Positions 16,450 to 25,173 of a stretch of 64,000 nt of DNA are shown piece by piece. Made by a program: the position numbers and the translations under genes. Origin of the DNA: Candidatus Hydrogenosomobacter endosymbioticus (GTDB taxonomy: Bacteria > Pseudomonadota > Alphaproteobacteria > Holosporales > GW7); NCBI RefSeq assembly GCF_021654655.1, contig NZ_AP025225.1:124001-188000 (forward strand), in the 5' to 3' direction. The notes under the pieces were generated by a model. That model ran no database searches, had not been told where the DNA came from, and saw only the letters and a program-made list of their open reading frames with translations. The number at the start of each line of letters is the position of its first letter. The first letter of the stretch is position 1.

Positions 16450-16658
16450 ATTACGCTGTGTTTCGATTCTCTGTTGTGGTTTTTTGGCCTTTTTTGCGCC
16501 TTTTGGGGCTGTTTGTAGAGGTTTCTCTAGGTCTTTCAGTGTGTGGTGTATGTTGTCGGCTGGTTCTGTGGTGATTGCTGGTTTTTTTTATGATTTTGCG
16601 CTAGATGTGTTGATGCGGAAGCGTTGTTTCGGTTATATGATGATTGTGAGGGGGGGCT
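16450..16658. other. Unusual 209-bp spacer inside the ribosomal operon
   Basis: rpsH and rplF are normally a few bases apart. Here 209 bp separate them. A frame at 16418-16672 (84 residues, hydrophobic, starting inside rpsH and ending inside rplF) covers the spacer, but without a separate ribosome-binding site. No strong hairpin was seen. Confidence 0.5.
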
Positions 16659-17216
16659 ATGTCTCGTATTAGCAGAATGCCTATTGAGCTTCCGAGCGGT
16701 GTTGAGTGTCGGGTTGATGGGCGAGTGGTTGTGGTTTCTGGTGGAAATGGTGAACTTTCTTTTAGCGTTCCCGATGCTGTTAAGGTTGTTGTTGATGGGC
16801 GCTCGGTGTTCGTTCGGTCTGCAGATGACGTGAAGATATGCGACTTAACTAAGGAGCAGTCGTCTTTGTGTGGCACTGTGGCTAGGCGTATAAAAAACAT
16901 GGTTGTTGGGGTTTCTAGTGGATTTGTTAAAAATCTAGAGTTGATTGGTGTCGGATATAAGGCGGAGTATCAGCCTCAAGCTTCTGCTATAAAGCTTAAT
17001 TTGGGCTTGAGCCATAGCATAATGTACAGCGTTCCGAACGGAATCATGGTAAAAACCGATAAGCCAACTTCGATTGTTGTGTCTGGCGTTGATAAGCAAC
17101 TTGTTGGGCAGGTTGCCGCAGAGATTCGCAAGTTTTGTCCGCCAGAACCCTATAAAGGTAAGGGAATACATGTTGATAAAGAGTTTGTTAGACGTAAGGA
17201 AGGCAAGGCTAAGTAG
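16659..17216 (+). CDS. rplF: 50S ribosomal protein L6
   Basis: 185 residues, MSRISRMPIELPSGV at the start and the family signature PPEPYKGKGIHV near the C-terminus, ending RRKEGKAK. Binds domain VI of 23S rRNA near the sarcin-ricin loop and the factor-binding site. The ATG follows a G6 run that can act as the ribosome-binding site. Confidence 0.96.
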   Translation: MSRISRMPIELPSGVECRVDGRVVVVSGGNGELSFSVPDAVKVVVDGRSVFVRSADDVKICDLTKEQSSLCGTVARRIKNMVVGVSSGFVKNLELIGVGYKAEYQPQASAIKLNLGLSHSIMYSVPNGIMVKTDKPTSIVVSGVDKQLVGQVAAEIRKFCPPEPYKGKGIHVDKEFVRRKEGKAK

Positions 17217-17245
17217 TTTTTGTTTAGTTTTGATGGAGGTTTGTT

Positions 17246-17605
17246 GTGTTGTATCGAGGTGATTCTGTTGTTAGAAGGGTTGCTAGGGTTAGGTCTAAGC
17301 TGAGAAGTCGAGCTGGTGGCCGTCCTAGATTGTCTGTGTTTCGCTCTGAAAGGCATGTCTATGCACAGGTTATAGATGACGCCGTTGGGAAAACTTTGGC
17401 TAGCGCTTCGTCTGCGGAGAAAAGCTTGAAATCTTCGGGCCTTTCTGGTGATTTTGCTGTGGAAAAAATGGTTGGCAAGCTTATAGCAGAGCGGGCTGCA
17501 GCGCAAAGCGTTTCTGAGGTTGTGTTTGATAGAGGTCGGTTTGCGTTTCATGGAAGAGTTAAGGCTGTTGCCGAGTCTGCCAGAGAAGGTGGGTTGGTTT
17601 TTTAG
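17246..17605 (+). CDS. rplR: 50S ribosomal protein L18
   Basis: 119 residues from a GTG start placed five bases after GGAGGT. Contains [20 protein letters not shown] and the C-terminal [26 protein letters not shown] typical of L18, which binds 5S rRNA together with L5. Confidence 0.96.
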   Translation: MLYRGDSVVRRVARVRSKLRSRAGGRPRLSVFRSERHVYAQVIDDAVGKTLASASSAEKSLKSSGLSGDFAVEKMVGKLIAERAAAQSVSEVVFDRGRFAFHGRVKAVAESAREGGLVF

Positions 17606-17678
17606 CTGTTGTTTATGGTTGCTGCAGTTTTTGTGTTTTTGTGTCCCCGTTTTGTGGGTGCGTTGTTGGGAGTGAAAG

Positions 17679-18227
17679 ATGGTGCGAGAGAGGAGTTCAA
17701 AGCCTGCTGATAAGGAGCTTATTCGCCGTTTTGTGTCTGTGTCTAGGGTGTCTAAGGTTGTGAAGGGCGGTAAGAGGTTCAATTTTTCTGCGTTGGTTGT
17801 TGTGGGCGATGGGAAAGGGAGTGTTGGTTATGGTGCCGGTAAGGCTAGGGAGGTTTCTGATGCCTTGAGAAAGGCTGGGGACATTGCTACCAGGTCTATG
17901 CGAAGGGTTCCTCTTAAGGAGGGCAGAACGGTTCATCAAGACCATATGGCGTCGTTCGGTGCTGGTAAGGTTTTTGTGAGAAGCGCTCCGAAGGGAACGG
18001 GAGTTATCGCTGGAGGAGCTATGAGAGCGGTGTTCGAGGCTGTTGGTGTTCAAGATATTGTCGCGAAGGTTATAGGCTCTTCCAATCCTCATAATGTTGT
18101 GAAGGCTACTGTGAGGGCTCTTGAGGCGATACAGTCTCCTCGTATGGTTGCTAATAAGCGTGGTAAGAAAATATTTGAGGTATTTGGAGCAGCGCAGTCG
18201 TCTCCTAGAGAAAAGGTGGTTGGCTAG
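17679..18227 (+). CDS. rpsE: 30S ribosomal protein S5
   Basis: 182 residues. Double-stranded-RNA-binding-like N-terminal half with [19 protein letters not shown] and [10 protein letters not shown], and C-terminal half with [21 protein letters not shown] and [16 protein letters not shown]. It takes part in decoding accuracy and mRNA unwinding at the small-subunit entry. Confidence 0.96.
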   Translation: MVRERSSKPADKELIRRFVSVSRVSKVVKGGKRFNFSALVVVGDGKGSVGYGAGKAREVSDALRKAGDIATRSMRRVPLKEGRTVHQDHMASFGAGKVFVRSAPKGTGVIAGGAMRAVFEAVGVQDIVAKVIGSSNPHNVVKATVRALEAIQSPRMVANKRGKKIFEVFGAAQSSPREKVVG

Positions 18228-18309
18228 CAAAAGATGGGCGATGTGCGACGTGGTGTTGCTGTGGTAGAGTGTTTTTGCATGTTGTGCGTTTTGGTTTTAT
18301 GGAGGTGAT

Positions 18310-18537
18310 ATGGCTGGAAGTAGATGCTGTTCTGATTGCGGTTCGTGCGTGATGGGGTGCGCAGGAGGTACTGTTAGGGTTAGGCAAGTCAGAAGCTTGA
18401 TAAGGGAGGCGCGCTCCACTCGCGGTATTATTCGCGGGCTTGGTCTAGGGAAAATAGGCGCAGAGAAAGAACTCCCCAATATCCCAGAGGTAATTGGTAT
18501 GGTGCGTAAGGTTCTTCATTTGGTAGAGGTGTATTGA
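18310..18537 (+). CDS. rpmD: 50S ribosomal protein L30 with cysteine-rich N-terminal extension
   Basis: 75 residues. Residues 21-75 are a normal L30 (VRVRQVRSLIREARSTRGIIRGLGLGKI ... MVRKVLHLVEVY as separate stretches). The first 20 residues are extra and contain C6, C7, C10, C13 and C17, the last four spaced C-x2-C-x2-C-x3-C. GGAGGTGAT, an almost perfect Shine-Dalgarno, ends directly before this ATG, whereas the internal GTG/ATG at residues 14-15 has none, so the extension is very likely translated. The spacing resembles a 4Fe-4S or zinc ligand set; which metal, if any, is unknown. Confidence 0.92.
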   Translation: MAGSRCCSDCGSCVMGCAGGTVRVRQVRSLIREARSTRGIIRGLGLGKIGAEKELPNIPEVIGMVRKVLHLVEVY

Positions 18538-18593
18538 ATTTTCGTTTTTAGTTTGTCATCTTTAATTTGTGTGGGTGTTTAGCGGTGGTTAGT

Positions 18594-19079
18594 ATGAGAC
18601 TTAATGATATAAGGGATAATTTCGGAGCTAAAAAAAGAAGGAAGCGTGTTGGTCGCGGGATCGGGTCTGGTAAGGGGAAGACCAGTTGTCGTGGAGGCAA
18701 GGGGCAGACTGCTCGCTCTGGTGTTGCGATAAAAGGATTTGAAGGAGGCCAGATGCCTTTGCATAGGAGGCTTCCACACAGAGGATTTGTTAATTTTTGC
18801 GCTAAAAATTTCGCTGAGATAAACATATGCGATGTGCAAAGGCTGGTTGATTCTGGAAGGCTTTCTGTGGACAAGGTTGTTTGCATTGAAGAGCTTATTA
18901 ATATCGGTGTTATAAAGGGACGGTTTGACGGATTACGCGTTTTAGGGCGAGGTGAAATTACCAGTAAGATGAATTTTCGTGTTGATGGCGCGTCTAGGAG
19001 CGCTATTGAGGCTATATCAAGCGCTGGAGGAGCGTGCGAGGTTGTTAGTCGCTGTAAGGAAGAAGTAGTTGGGAAATAG
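18594..19079 (+). CDS. rplO: 50S ribosomal protein L15
   Basis: 161 residues from ATG 18594 (MRLNDIRDNFGAKKRRKRVGRG). The glycine-rich N-terminus GIGSGKGKTSCRGGKGQTARSG and GFEGGQMPLHRRLPHRGF are diagnostic, each a separate conserved stretch. It is a late assembly protein of the large subunit. A short upstream frame extension (from 18567) is not conserved. Followed by secY. Confidence 0.96.
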   Translation: MRLNDIRDNFGAKKRRKRVGRGIGSGKGKTSCRGGKGQTARSGVAIKGFEGGQMPLHRRLPHRGFVNFCAKNFAEINICDVQRLVDSGRLSVDKVVCIEELINIGVIKGRFDGLRVLGRGEITSKMNFRVDGASRSAIEAISSAGGACEVVSRCKEEVVGK

Positions 19080-19139
19080 CTGTGGTTGCGTGTTGTTTTT
19101 TGTGTTGCCGCTGTGTTTTTTTTGTTTTAGGGGGTGGAA

Positions 19140-20456
19140 GTGGCGTCTGTTTCTGAGCAGCTGTTGTCTAATCTTAGTTGGAGTGCTTGGTCTAAGGCGA
19201 AGGACCTTCATAAGCGTATATGGTTTACTCTTGGGATCTTCGTAGTATATAGGTTTGGGACTTATATCCCGTTGCCTGGCATAGACCCAAACGAGCTGGC
19301 TTCTTGGACGCATCAGTATGCTAATGGGATCCTCGGGATGTTTAACCTGGTTTCTGGTGGAGCTCTGGGGCGTATGAGCATTATGGCGTTGAACCTTATG
19401 CCATATATATCTGCGAGCATAATAGTTCAGCTTATGACGGCTATATTCCCGCATTTTATTGCTTTGAAGAAAGAGGGGGAGAGCGGGAGGCGTAAGCTTA
19501 GTCAGTATACGCGTTATGGGACCGTCATTTTGGCGTCGATGGAGGCTATGGGTATTGCTTCTTGGATTTCTTCATACCCGAAGTTGGTTGTTGATTCTGG
19601 GCCGTTCTTTTTTGCTTCTACGGTTGTGACTATAGTTGGCGCTACTCTATTTTTGATGTGGCTTGGAGAGCAGATAACTTCTCGAGGAGTTGGCAATGGG
19701 TCGTCGATGATAATATATGCCGGGATTGTGGCTGGATTGCCTCCTAAAATGGTTAGCACGATAATGATGAGCAGGGCCGGCGGTGTTTCATCTGGAAGTG
19801 TGATGGCTACTGTGGCTATTATTATGTTTGTTGTAGTACTAATAATATTCGTGGAGAGGGCGTATAGGCGTGTAGTGGTTCAGCATCCGAAAAGGCAGGT
19901 TGGTAGGCAAGTGTATAGCTCTGAGCAGACTTATATGCCTATAAAGATCAATAGTACAGGGGTTTTACCTCCTATATTTGCTCTTGCGTTTTTGAGCTTT
20001 TTGAGAATCTTTGCTCAGTCTAGAATAGTGTCTGAAATATATCCTTTGCAGTTGTTTTTTAGGTATTTTTTTACTGAGGCGTGGTTGTTTATGCTGATAG
20101 AGATAGTGGTGATAGTGTTTTTTGCCTTTTTCTATACTCCGATAGTGTTCAACCCTGATGAAACTGCTGAGAATTTGAGAAAAAGCGGTGGGTTTATTCC
20201 TGGGTATCGACCCGGAAAGATGACGGCGGAATTTTTTTCTTATTTACTGACGAGGCTGACGGTGATAGGGGCGGCATACATATCGTTTGTTGTTGTTCTG
20301 CCTAGTTTTTTGAACTATATGTTCAAAATGGATTTTCCTTTTCAAGGTACAAGTTTTTTGATCGCCGTTGGCGTGAGCTTAGATATGATTACCCAGGTGC
20401 ACTCGTATCTTATTGCTCACCAGTATGAAAATTTGTTGAGGCGGGGTAAGCGGTGA
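19140..20456 (+). CDS. secY: SecY, protein translocation channel
   Basis: 438 residues with ten membrane helices. Conserved points include the start of TM1 after KRIWFTLGIFVVYRFGTYIPLPGID, the plug-region FNLVSGGALGRMSIMALNLMPYI, the cytosolic loop TSRGVGNGSSMII and the C-terminal SYLIAHQYENLLRRGK. Forms the inner-membrane Sec channel with SecE and SecG. GTG 19140 is preferred because AGGGGG lies five to six bases upstream; GTG 19134 overlaps that site. The stop overlaps the adk start by four bases. Confidence 0.97.
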   Translation: MASVSEQLLSNLSWSAWSKAKDLHKRIWFTLGIFVVYRFGTYIPLPGIDPNELASWTHQYANGILGMFNLVSGGALGRMSIMALNLMPYISASIIVQLMTAIFPHFIALKKEGESGRRKLSQYTRYGTVILASMEAMGIASWISSYPKLVVDSGPFFFASTVVTIVGATLFLMWLGEQITSRGVGNGSSMIIYAGIVAGLPPKMVSTIMMSRAGGVSSGSVMATVAIIMFVVVLIIFVERAYRRVVVQHPKRQVGRQVYSSEQTYMPIKINSTGVLPPIFALAFLSFLRIFAQSRIVSEIYPLQLFFRYFFTEAWLFMLIEIVVIVFFAFFYTPIVFNPDETAENLRKSGGFIPGYRPGKMTAEFFSYLLTRLTVIGAAYISFVVVLPSFLNYMFKMDFPFQGTSFLIAVGVSLDMITQVHSYLIAHQYENLLRRGKR

Positions 20457-21121
20457 TTAGTGATGTAATTGTCGTTCTGGGTCCGCCTGGCTCTGGCAAA
20501 GGAACGCAGGCGAGGGCGCTGTCTTGTAGCCTTGATGTTCCTAGTATAGGGATGGGCGATCTTCTTAGGCAGGAAATAGCTGATGGAACAGAGATAGGGA
20601 GACTGATACAGGCTGAAGTTGAGTCTGGGGGAGCTCCTGATACGGCGTTGGTTATGGATGTTTTAAATTCTAGGCTTAGAAAGATTAGTGCTGGCACTGT
20701 GATTTTAGAGGGATTTCCGCGTGATTTGGCGCAAGCAGAGGCGTTCGAGAGCGTGTTAAAAGACCTTAGAGCCAAGATTCTTATGGTGTTTTTATTGGTT
20801 GTTCCTGAAGAGGAGTTGGTTGATAGGGCTCTTCGCAGGTATAGCTGCAGCGGGTGCTCTGCTATATACTCTGTAGGAAAGCGAGATACCGCTGTTGATG
20901 GTGTGTGTGACGTGTGCAGATGTACAAAATTTACCAGAAGGTCAGACGATCAATCGCATATAATCAGGAAGAGGCTGATGCTTGACAAGAAAAAGGCTTC
21001 TGGTCTTATATCGTTTTATGAGGGAAGCGGGATGCTTATGTCAATGGACGGGTGTGCGCCTGTTGAAGAGATTAGCCGCGTAATGTCCAGAGTTATAGAA
21101 TCAAAACTTTCGCTTTTGTAA
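20453..21121 (+). CDS. adk: Adenylate kinase, zinc-lid type
   Basis: 222 residues; interconverts AMP+ATP and 2 ADP. P-loop LGPPGSGKGTQA at the start, AMP-site GFPRDLAQAEAF, and a lid with four cysteines (CSGC ... CDVC), the zinc-binding form. The basic lid residue run TRRSDD is also present. Its GTG start overlaps the secY stop (GTGA), implying coupled translation. In most alphaproteobacteria rpsM, rpsK, rpoA and rplQ follow; here the operon ends. Confidence 0.95.
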   Translation: MISDVIVVLGPPGSGKGTQARALSCSLDVPSIGMGDLLRQEIADGTEIGRLIQAEVESGGAPDTALVMDVLNSRLRKISAGTVILEGFPRDLAQAEAFESVLKDLRAKILMVFLLVVPEEELVDRALRRYSCSGCSAIYSVGKRDTAVDGVCDVCRCTKFTRRSDDQSHIIRKRLMLDKKKASGLISFYEGSGMLMSMDGCAPVEEISRVMSRVIESKLSLL

Positions 21122-21134
21122 CTCGCGGAAATTT

Positions 21135-21153
21135 TATCGATTATGAATCGATA
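21135..21153. terminator. Short dyad after adk
   Basis: TATCGAT and ATCGATA flank TATGA, a perfect 7-bp stem with a five-base loop, 14 bp behind adk. There is no T-run, so it may be a processing or pause hairpin, not a full terminator. Confidence 0.35.
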
Positions 21154-21276
21154 TCCATATATGGAGAAAGTTGTCGTGGGCTGGATTATAGCCTGTTGTA
21201 TTTGTTACTTTTGTGCGATGCATGCACAATCCTAAGCACTATGTGTTGTTTGGTTTTCTGGATTGAATTTTCATCG

Positions 21277-21282
21277 TATAAT
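21277..21282 (+). promoter_or_regulatory. -10 box of the thioredoxin promoter
   Basis: A perfect TATAAT, 38 bases before the thioredoxin ATG. The -35 region (TTTTCT at 21254) is weak at 17-base spacing. Confidence 0.45.
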
Positions 21283-21320
21283 GCTAGAATCGAGTTGAGT
21301 CTTTCTTGCAGTGTTATAGT

Positions 21321-21635
21321 ATGGTTAAAATAGTGTCTGATTCTTCGTTTGTTGAAGAAGTGCTCCAGAATAGTGGTGTTGTTTTAGTCGATTTTTGGGC
21401 TCCGTGGTGTGGGCCGTGTGTGCAGATGCTTCCTGTGATAGACGCAGTCTCTTCGTCGCTTCCTGACCTGAAGGTTGTAAAACTTGATGTGCAGGAAAAT
21501 CAAGAGATTCCATCTGAATATGGTATTATGGCGCTTCCAACTCTTGTGCTGTTTAAAAACGGTGTAGAAGTTGGTCGTCATGTTGGGTTTTCCGATGAGC
21601 GTTCTTTGTTAGAGTGGATAAAAAGCTTGTCATGA
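21321..21635 (+). CDS. trxA: Thioredoxin
   Basis: 104 residues from ATG 21321 (MVKIVSDSSFVEEV). The active site is VDFWAPWCGPCVQM, and the cis-proline region is GIMALPTLVLFKNG, both canonical. Cytosolic disulfide reductant for ribonucleotide reductase and others. An in-frame TTG five codons upstream is not supported. Followed 40 bp later by pgeF and lpxK on the same strand. Confidence 0.95.
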   Translation: MVKIVSDSSFVEEVLQNSGVVLVDFWAPWCGPCVQMLPVIDAVSSSLPDLKVVKLDVQENQEIPSEYGIMALPTLVLFKNGVEVGRHVGFSDERSLLEWIKSLS

Positions 21636-21675
21636 TCATTATAGTTTTTATTCCAGAAAATTATGGAGAAAATAG

Positions 21676-22431
21676 GTGAACGCTTCTCCTAGCCTTGTTC
21701 GTAGCGAATTGTTATTAGGGGTTCCTCATGGATTCTTTGGTATGTTTGGTGGAGTTAGCTTCGGTAGGCTTTGTCTTCTGAATGGTTCGCTTCAGAATGA
21801 AGATAGTAAAGCGAATGTTGCTGAGAATAGGCAAATCGCTCTCAGATACCTTGGGATAGAAAACCACAGGCTCTTGTTTGTTGACCAGCAACATACGAGC
21901 ACTACGATAATTGCTAGCAGAGCCAGAACGACTTTCGATACTCCAGCTGACGCGATTGTGACTAAAGAGCGGGGCGTGGCTCTTGGAGTTCTGACTGCCG
22001 ATTGTGCTCCTGTGTTGCTTTACGATGGCGACAATCAGATTATTGGGGCAGCTCATGCCGGCTGGAAGGGAGCTTTATACGGGATATTGGAGAGCGTGGT
22101 TTCTGCTATGGAGAGTATAGGGTCACATCCTCATAGTATAAAAGCTTCTGTGGGGCCAACCATTACGAAAAATAACTATTTCGTGAAAGAGGATTTCGTA
22201 GAGTTGTTTTTGCAGAATGATTCTGAGAGTGAGAAGTATTTTTCTGAAATTGGAGGAAATACGAAGTTTGACCTTCCTGGTTATGTTGCAGGAAGGCTGA
22301 GAAGGGTCATAGAAAGCGTCGAATTTGTAGAAGTAGACACGTTTTCTGGAGAATTTTTTAGCCACAGAAGAGCGATGCAGAAAGATCAATTTTCGGATGG
22401 AAGGTCTATGTCTATAATAGCGCTTCCGTAA
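21676..22431 (+). CDS. pgeF: PgeF/YfiH family peptidoglycan editing factor (laccase-fold)
   Basis: 251 residues from a GTG start. Metal-site motifs of the family are present: DQQHTSTTI, GVLTADCAPVLL, GAAHAGWKGAL, and the late FSHRR. Members were once called multicopper polyphenol oxidases; E. coli YfiH is an amidase that removes wrongly incorporated serine from murein precursors. The window encodes several murein enzymes, which fits that role. lpxK follows after 79 bp. Confidence 0.9.
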   Translation: MNASPSLVRSELLLGVPHGFFGMFGGVSFGRLCLLNGSLQNEDSKANVAENRQIALRYLGIENHRLLFVDQQHTSTTIIASRARTTFDTPADAIVTKERGVALGVLTADCAPVLLYDGDNQIIGAAHAGWKGALYGILESVVSAMESIGSHPHSIKASVGPTITKNNYFVKEDFVELFLQNDSESEKYFSEIGGNTKFDLPGYVAGRLRRVIESVEFVEVDTFSGEFFSHRRAMQKDQFSDGRSMSIIALP

Positions 22432-22510
22432 TCTTTGCGTGCGTTTTGCTTCATAATGCTGCGGGCTTCGTTTGGTTTTTTTGTACTGCAAATGGGAAAT
22501 CGTTGGTTTT

Positions 22511-23674
22511 ATGAGAGTTTTTCGGTTTATAGCCCCGAAGTTTTGGTGGAAGAGGGGGCTTGTTGCTCGGTCGGTGAGTTGCGTTGTGTTGGGCCCTTTT
22601 TCGCTACTATATGCTCTGATTAGCAGAGTGCATTTTTTTGTGCGATCTATTAGAGCGACCAGATGCACTTTTCCAGTGCTTTCTGTTGGAAATGTTGTCG
22701 TTGGCGGATCTGGAAAAACTCCTGTCACTATCGCGCTAGCAGAATTGCTTAGAGAGAATGGTAAGAATCCAATTATTGTAACCAGGGGATATGGTGGAGA
22801 TATATTTAAAAATGCTGGAGTTACTTCAGGGCGGTTTTCAAGATGGTTTTGTTTGAGTTTTTATAAAAGCATAAAACCAAATGAAAAAAGCGCCGCTACA
22901 CCAGAAAAATCGACCATGGTTGTGAATGGCGCTGTGTTGGTTGACGAGAAAATTCATTCGGCTAGAGAAGTTGGTGACGAAGCGATGGTTCTCTGCAAAC
23001 ACGCAAGTACCGTTGTTGCTAAGGATAGAAGGTTAGGTATTGACCTCGTTAACTCTTTGGAATTTCCAGAAAACACAGCGGTTATTCTAGATGATGCGCA
23101 CCAAAACTCATCAATAAAAAAAGATGTCAGCATTATAGTGGTGAACAGTAAACAGATGTTTGGCAATGGATTTGTTATTCCATCTGGCCCTTTGCGTGAA
23201 CGAATAAGCTCTGGAATTGCAAGGGCTGATCTTGTTGTGTTTGTGTATGACGACGAGAGAGAGAAAAATCGTGCTCGCGAATTATGTAAATACGGACGTC
23301 CGATCATCTTCGCTAGGTCGTCTTTTTATGTTGATATAATGAGAGGGGCGCGTGTGGTTGCATTTGCAGGTATTGGGTTTGCCGATAGGTTTTTTGATAC
23401 TCTTTGCGCGCTCGGCCTTGAAGTTGTAAAATTTATCCGATTCGAAGATCACCATGAGTATGACGTAAGAAATGAAAAATGCTTGCTGCAGCTTGCGCGA
23501 AGTAATGACGCATTTTTGGTCAGCACGCGAAAGGACTATGTGAAATTTTCTTCGTTATTTTGCAAACAGGTTCACGTTGTTGACCTTTTTATATCTTTTA
23601 GCGGTTCAGTATTAACGCCAGCAGGGGAAGAAATTTATGTTGGGACTAGTGGGGTTGTAAAGTTTTTTACATAA
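22511..23674 (+). CDS. lpxK: Tetraacyldisaccharide 4'-kinase LpxK
   Basis: 387 residues. Adds the 4'-phosphate to the lipid A precursor at the inner membrane. Start MRVFRFIAPKFWWKRG matches the family (APxFWW). P-loop LSVGNVVVGGSGKTP, then TRGYGG, GDEAMVL and ILDDAHQN (normally DDGFQN). Between TRGYGG and GDEA the protein carries roughly 45 more residues than usual. The enzyme implies a complete lipid A pathway; lpxB lies 35 kb away. Confidence 0.94.
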   Translation: MRVFRFIAPKFWWKRGLVARSVSCVVLGPFSLLYALISRVHFFVRSIRATRCTFPVLSVGNVVVGGSGKTPVTIALAELLRENGKNPIIVTRGYGGDIFKNAGVTSGRFSRWFCLSFYKSIKPNEKSAATPEKSTMVVNGAVLVDEKIHSAREVGDEAMVLCKHASTVVAKDRRLGIDLVNSLEFPENTAVILDDAHQNSSIKKDVSIIVVNSKQMFGNGFVIPSGPLRERISSGIARADLVVFVYDDEREKNRARELCKYGRPIIFARSSFYVDIMRGARVVAFAGIGFADRFFDTLCALGLEVVKFIRFEDHHEYDVRNEKCLLQLARSNDAFLVSTRKDYVKFSSLFCKQVHVVDLFISFSGSVLTPAGEEIYVGTSGVVKFFT

Positions 23675-23740
23675 AATTTGCTTTTTTTTATTAATTATGA
23701 TTACAATAGACCTGCGGGCTCTGTAACGATAGGTATTTGC

Positions 23741-25045
23741 GTGAAAAAAAGTTTTAACTTTCTAACTTGTTTTATTTTTTGTATTGTCTTTTTTAGTTCA
23801 GAAGAATCTTTTGCAGGAAAAAAAAAGCATGGCCTGAGCAATAAAGAGAAAAAAGAAAAAAGAGAGAAAAAAGAAAAGAAAAAGGAGTGGGAGGAATGCA
23901 ATAAACAAACCAAATTTCCTATGGTCATACAGTGGGAAAAGTATATAGCGCAGGTGGAAGAGATTAAAAATTCTAATGAAGCAGACCTGCAGCTTGAAAA
24001 GCAAAAACTAGAGATCGCTATAAATGAGAAATTCAAATGCGACGACGAGCAGCGGGAGATGTTAGCTGAGAAGTGGAAGCAATATGTAGAGTTGCTTCGC
24101 GGCTTTGACGGAACTAGAAAGGAAAAACAGGAGCTTGAGGATATTTTTAACACACAAATGGAAGAACTGTTAAAAGGATCTATGGCGGAAGAAAAGCAAG
24201 AGCACGAGGAATTTTTAGAAAGTCTGAAGCTTTTAAGAGATCTATCATCAAATGATTATAAACTGGAAAACAATCAAACAAATAGTCAGTCAAAAAATCA
24301 GACTGGGAATCAAATTTATATGAATGCATATAATCACCTTTACATGAATAATGGACAAGAAGAGGAAAAACAACAAACTCAAAGTGTTGGCGACACTCTA
24401 AGCGATGAAGAGCAAAAGAAGCAGGCATGTAAATTTGTTATTAGCCTTTTCCTAGGAAATTCGGATATTTTGTTGCAGCAATCTGTTGTAAATTCGACAA
24501 AGCTGGGGCTAATGGGGGAAAAATATTCAAATATTATTAAAGAAGTTGGGCGCCTCTACACAAATATGGATTTTTTGTTAGACCTAATAAAAAAGGTCGG
24601 TTCGGAAATGGCAGATGATTATGTGAAAAATACAGGAAAGGAAGACGAAAAATCCTTTAAGATGCGCGCCGCAATCAATAGTTTTGACAGAATTTTCACA
24701 ACTGACGTGAAAGGATGTAAATTTCCCAGGACGACAGAAGCTATTCTAGATGTGTGCGAGAAAATCGTTTTTAAAAATACAGATGGAGCTGCTAGCGTAT
24801 TAAATGATCTGAAAAAAGAGGATTTTCTTTCTTATCTTGAAGCTGTTAGCATTTTGTCTAAAGAAAACAAACTAGGGAATTTGGAAAGCGTATTCAAGCA
24901 GGAAAGAGCCTCATTTGTAATTCAGTGTATTGAAGAATTGTCAAACGAGATAGTTGACAGCGAGTTCCAAAAGGAAGAGCCAAGGGCAAGCTCCAAAGAG
25001 CTTAAAAGGGTCATGTACGAAATAATGGAAAAGAAGTATATGTAG
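23741..25045 (+). CDS. Secreted lysine/glutamate-rich protein of unknown family
   Basis: 434 residues from GTG 23741, chosen because it begins a clear signal peptide (MKKSFNFLTCFIFCIVFFSSEESFA); the frame is open back to TTG 23678. The mature protein starts with a strongly basic helical run (residues about 25-50, repeated KEK triplets), then an acidic/basic coiled-coil-like half, an Asn/Gln-rich linker (about residues 185-225), and a more globular C-terminal half with scattered single cysteines. No domain recognised. It resembles the secreted pair at 7.8-9.8 kb in style. Confidence 0.78.
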   Translation: MKKSFNFLTCFIFCIVFFSSEESFAGKKKHGLSNKEKKEKREKKEKKKEWEECNKQTKFPMVIQWEKYIAQVEEIKNSNEADLQLEKQKLEIAINEKFKCDDEQREMLAEKWKQYVELLRGFDGTRKEKQELEDIFNTQMEELLKGSMAEEKQEHEEFLESLKLLRDLSSNDYKLENNQTNSQSKNQTGNQIYMNAYNHLYMNNGQEEEKQQTQSVGDTLSDEEQKKQACKFVISLFLGNSDILLQQSVVNSTKLGLMGEKYSNIIKEVGRLYTNMDFLLDLIKKVGSEMADDYVKNTGKEDEKSFKMRAAINSFDRIFTTDVKGCKFPRTTEAILDVCEKIVFKNTDGAASVLNDLKKEDFLSYLEAVSILSKENKLGNLESVFKQERASFVIQCIEELSNEIVDSEFQKEEPRASSKELKRVMYEIMEKKYM

Positions 25046-25062
25046 TTATTATTGCGACGTTT

Positions 25063-25084
25063 GCGTTAGTTTTTGAACTGACGC
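25063..25084. terminator. Hairpin between convergent genes, first
   Basis: GCGTTAGTT and AACTGACGC form a 9-bp stem (one G-T pair) with loop TTTG, 18 bp after the secreted protein stop. Confidence 0.55.
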
Positions 25085-25095
25085 TTATGTCACGA

Positions 25096-25125
25096 TAACT
25101 GGCGCCTCTCCTGGGGTGCCAGTTA
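25096..25125. terminator. Hairpin between convergent genes, second
   Basis: TAACTGGCGCC (25096-25106) pairs with GGTGCCAGTTA (25115-25125), 11 bp with one wobble and an eight-base loop. Together with the preceding hairpin it separates the plus-strand gene from pntB on the minus strand. T-runs are short. Confidence 0.6.
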
Positions 25126-25173
25126 CTCTATAATCAGCTTTGCGCAACCAATTCTCCAGTCAAAACTCTCGCG

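Noticed and set aside
16418-16672. Hydrophobic 84-codon frame in the rpsH-rplF spacer as a gene
   Set aside because: Starts inside rpsH and ends inside rplF without its own start signal; kept only as an observation about the spacer.
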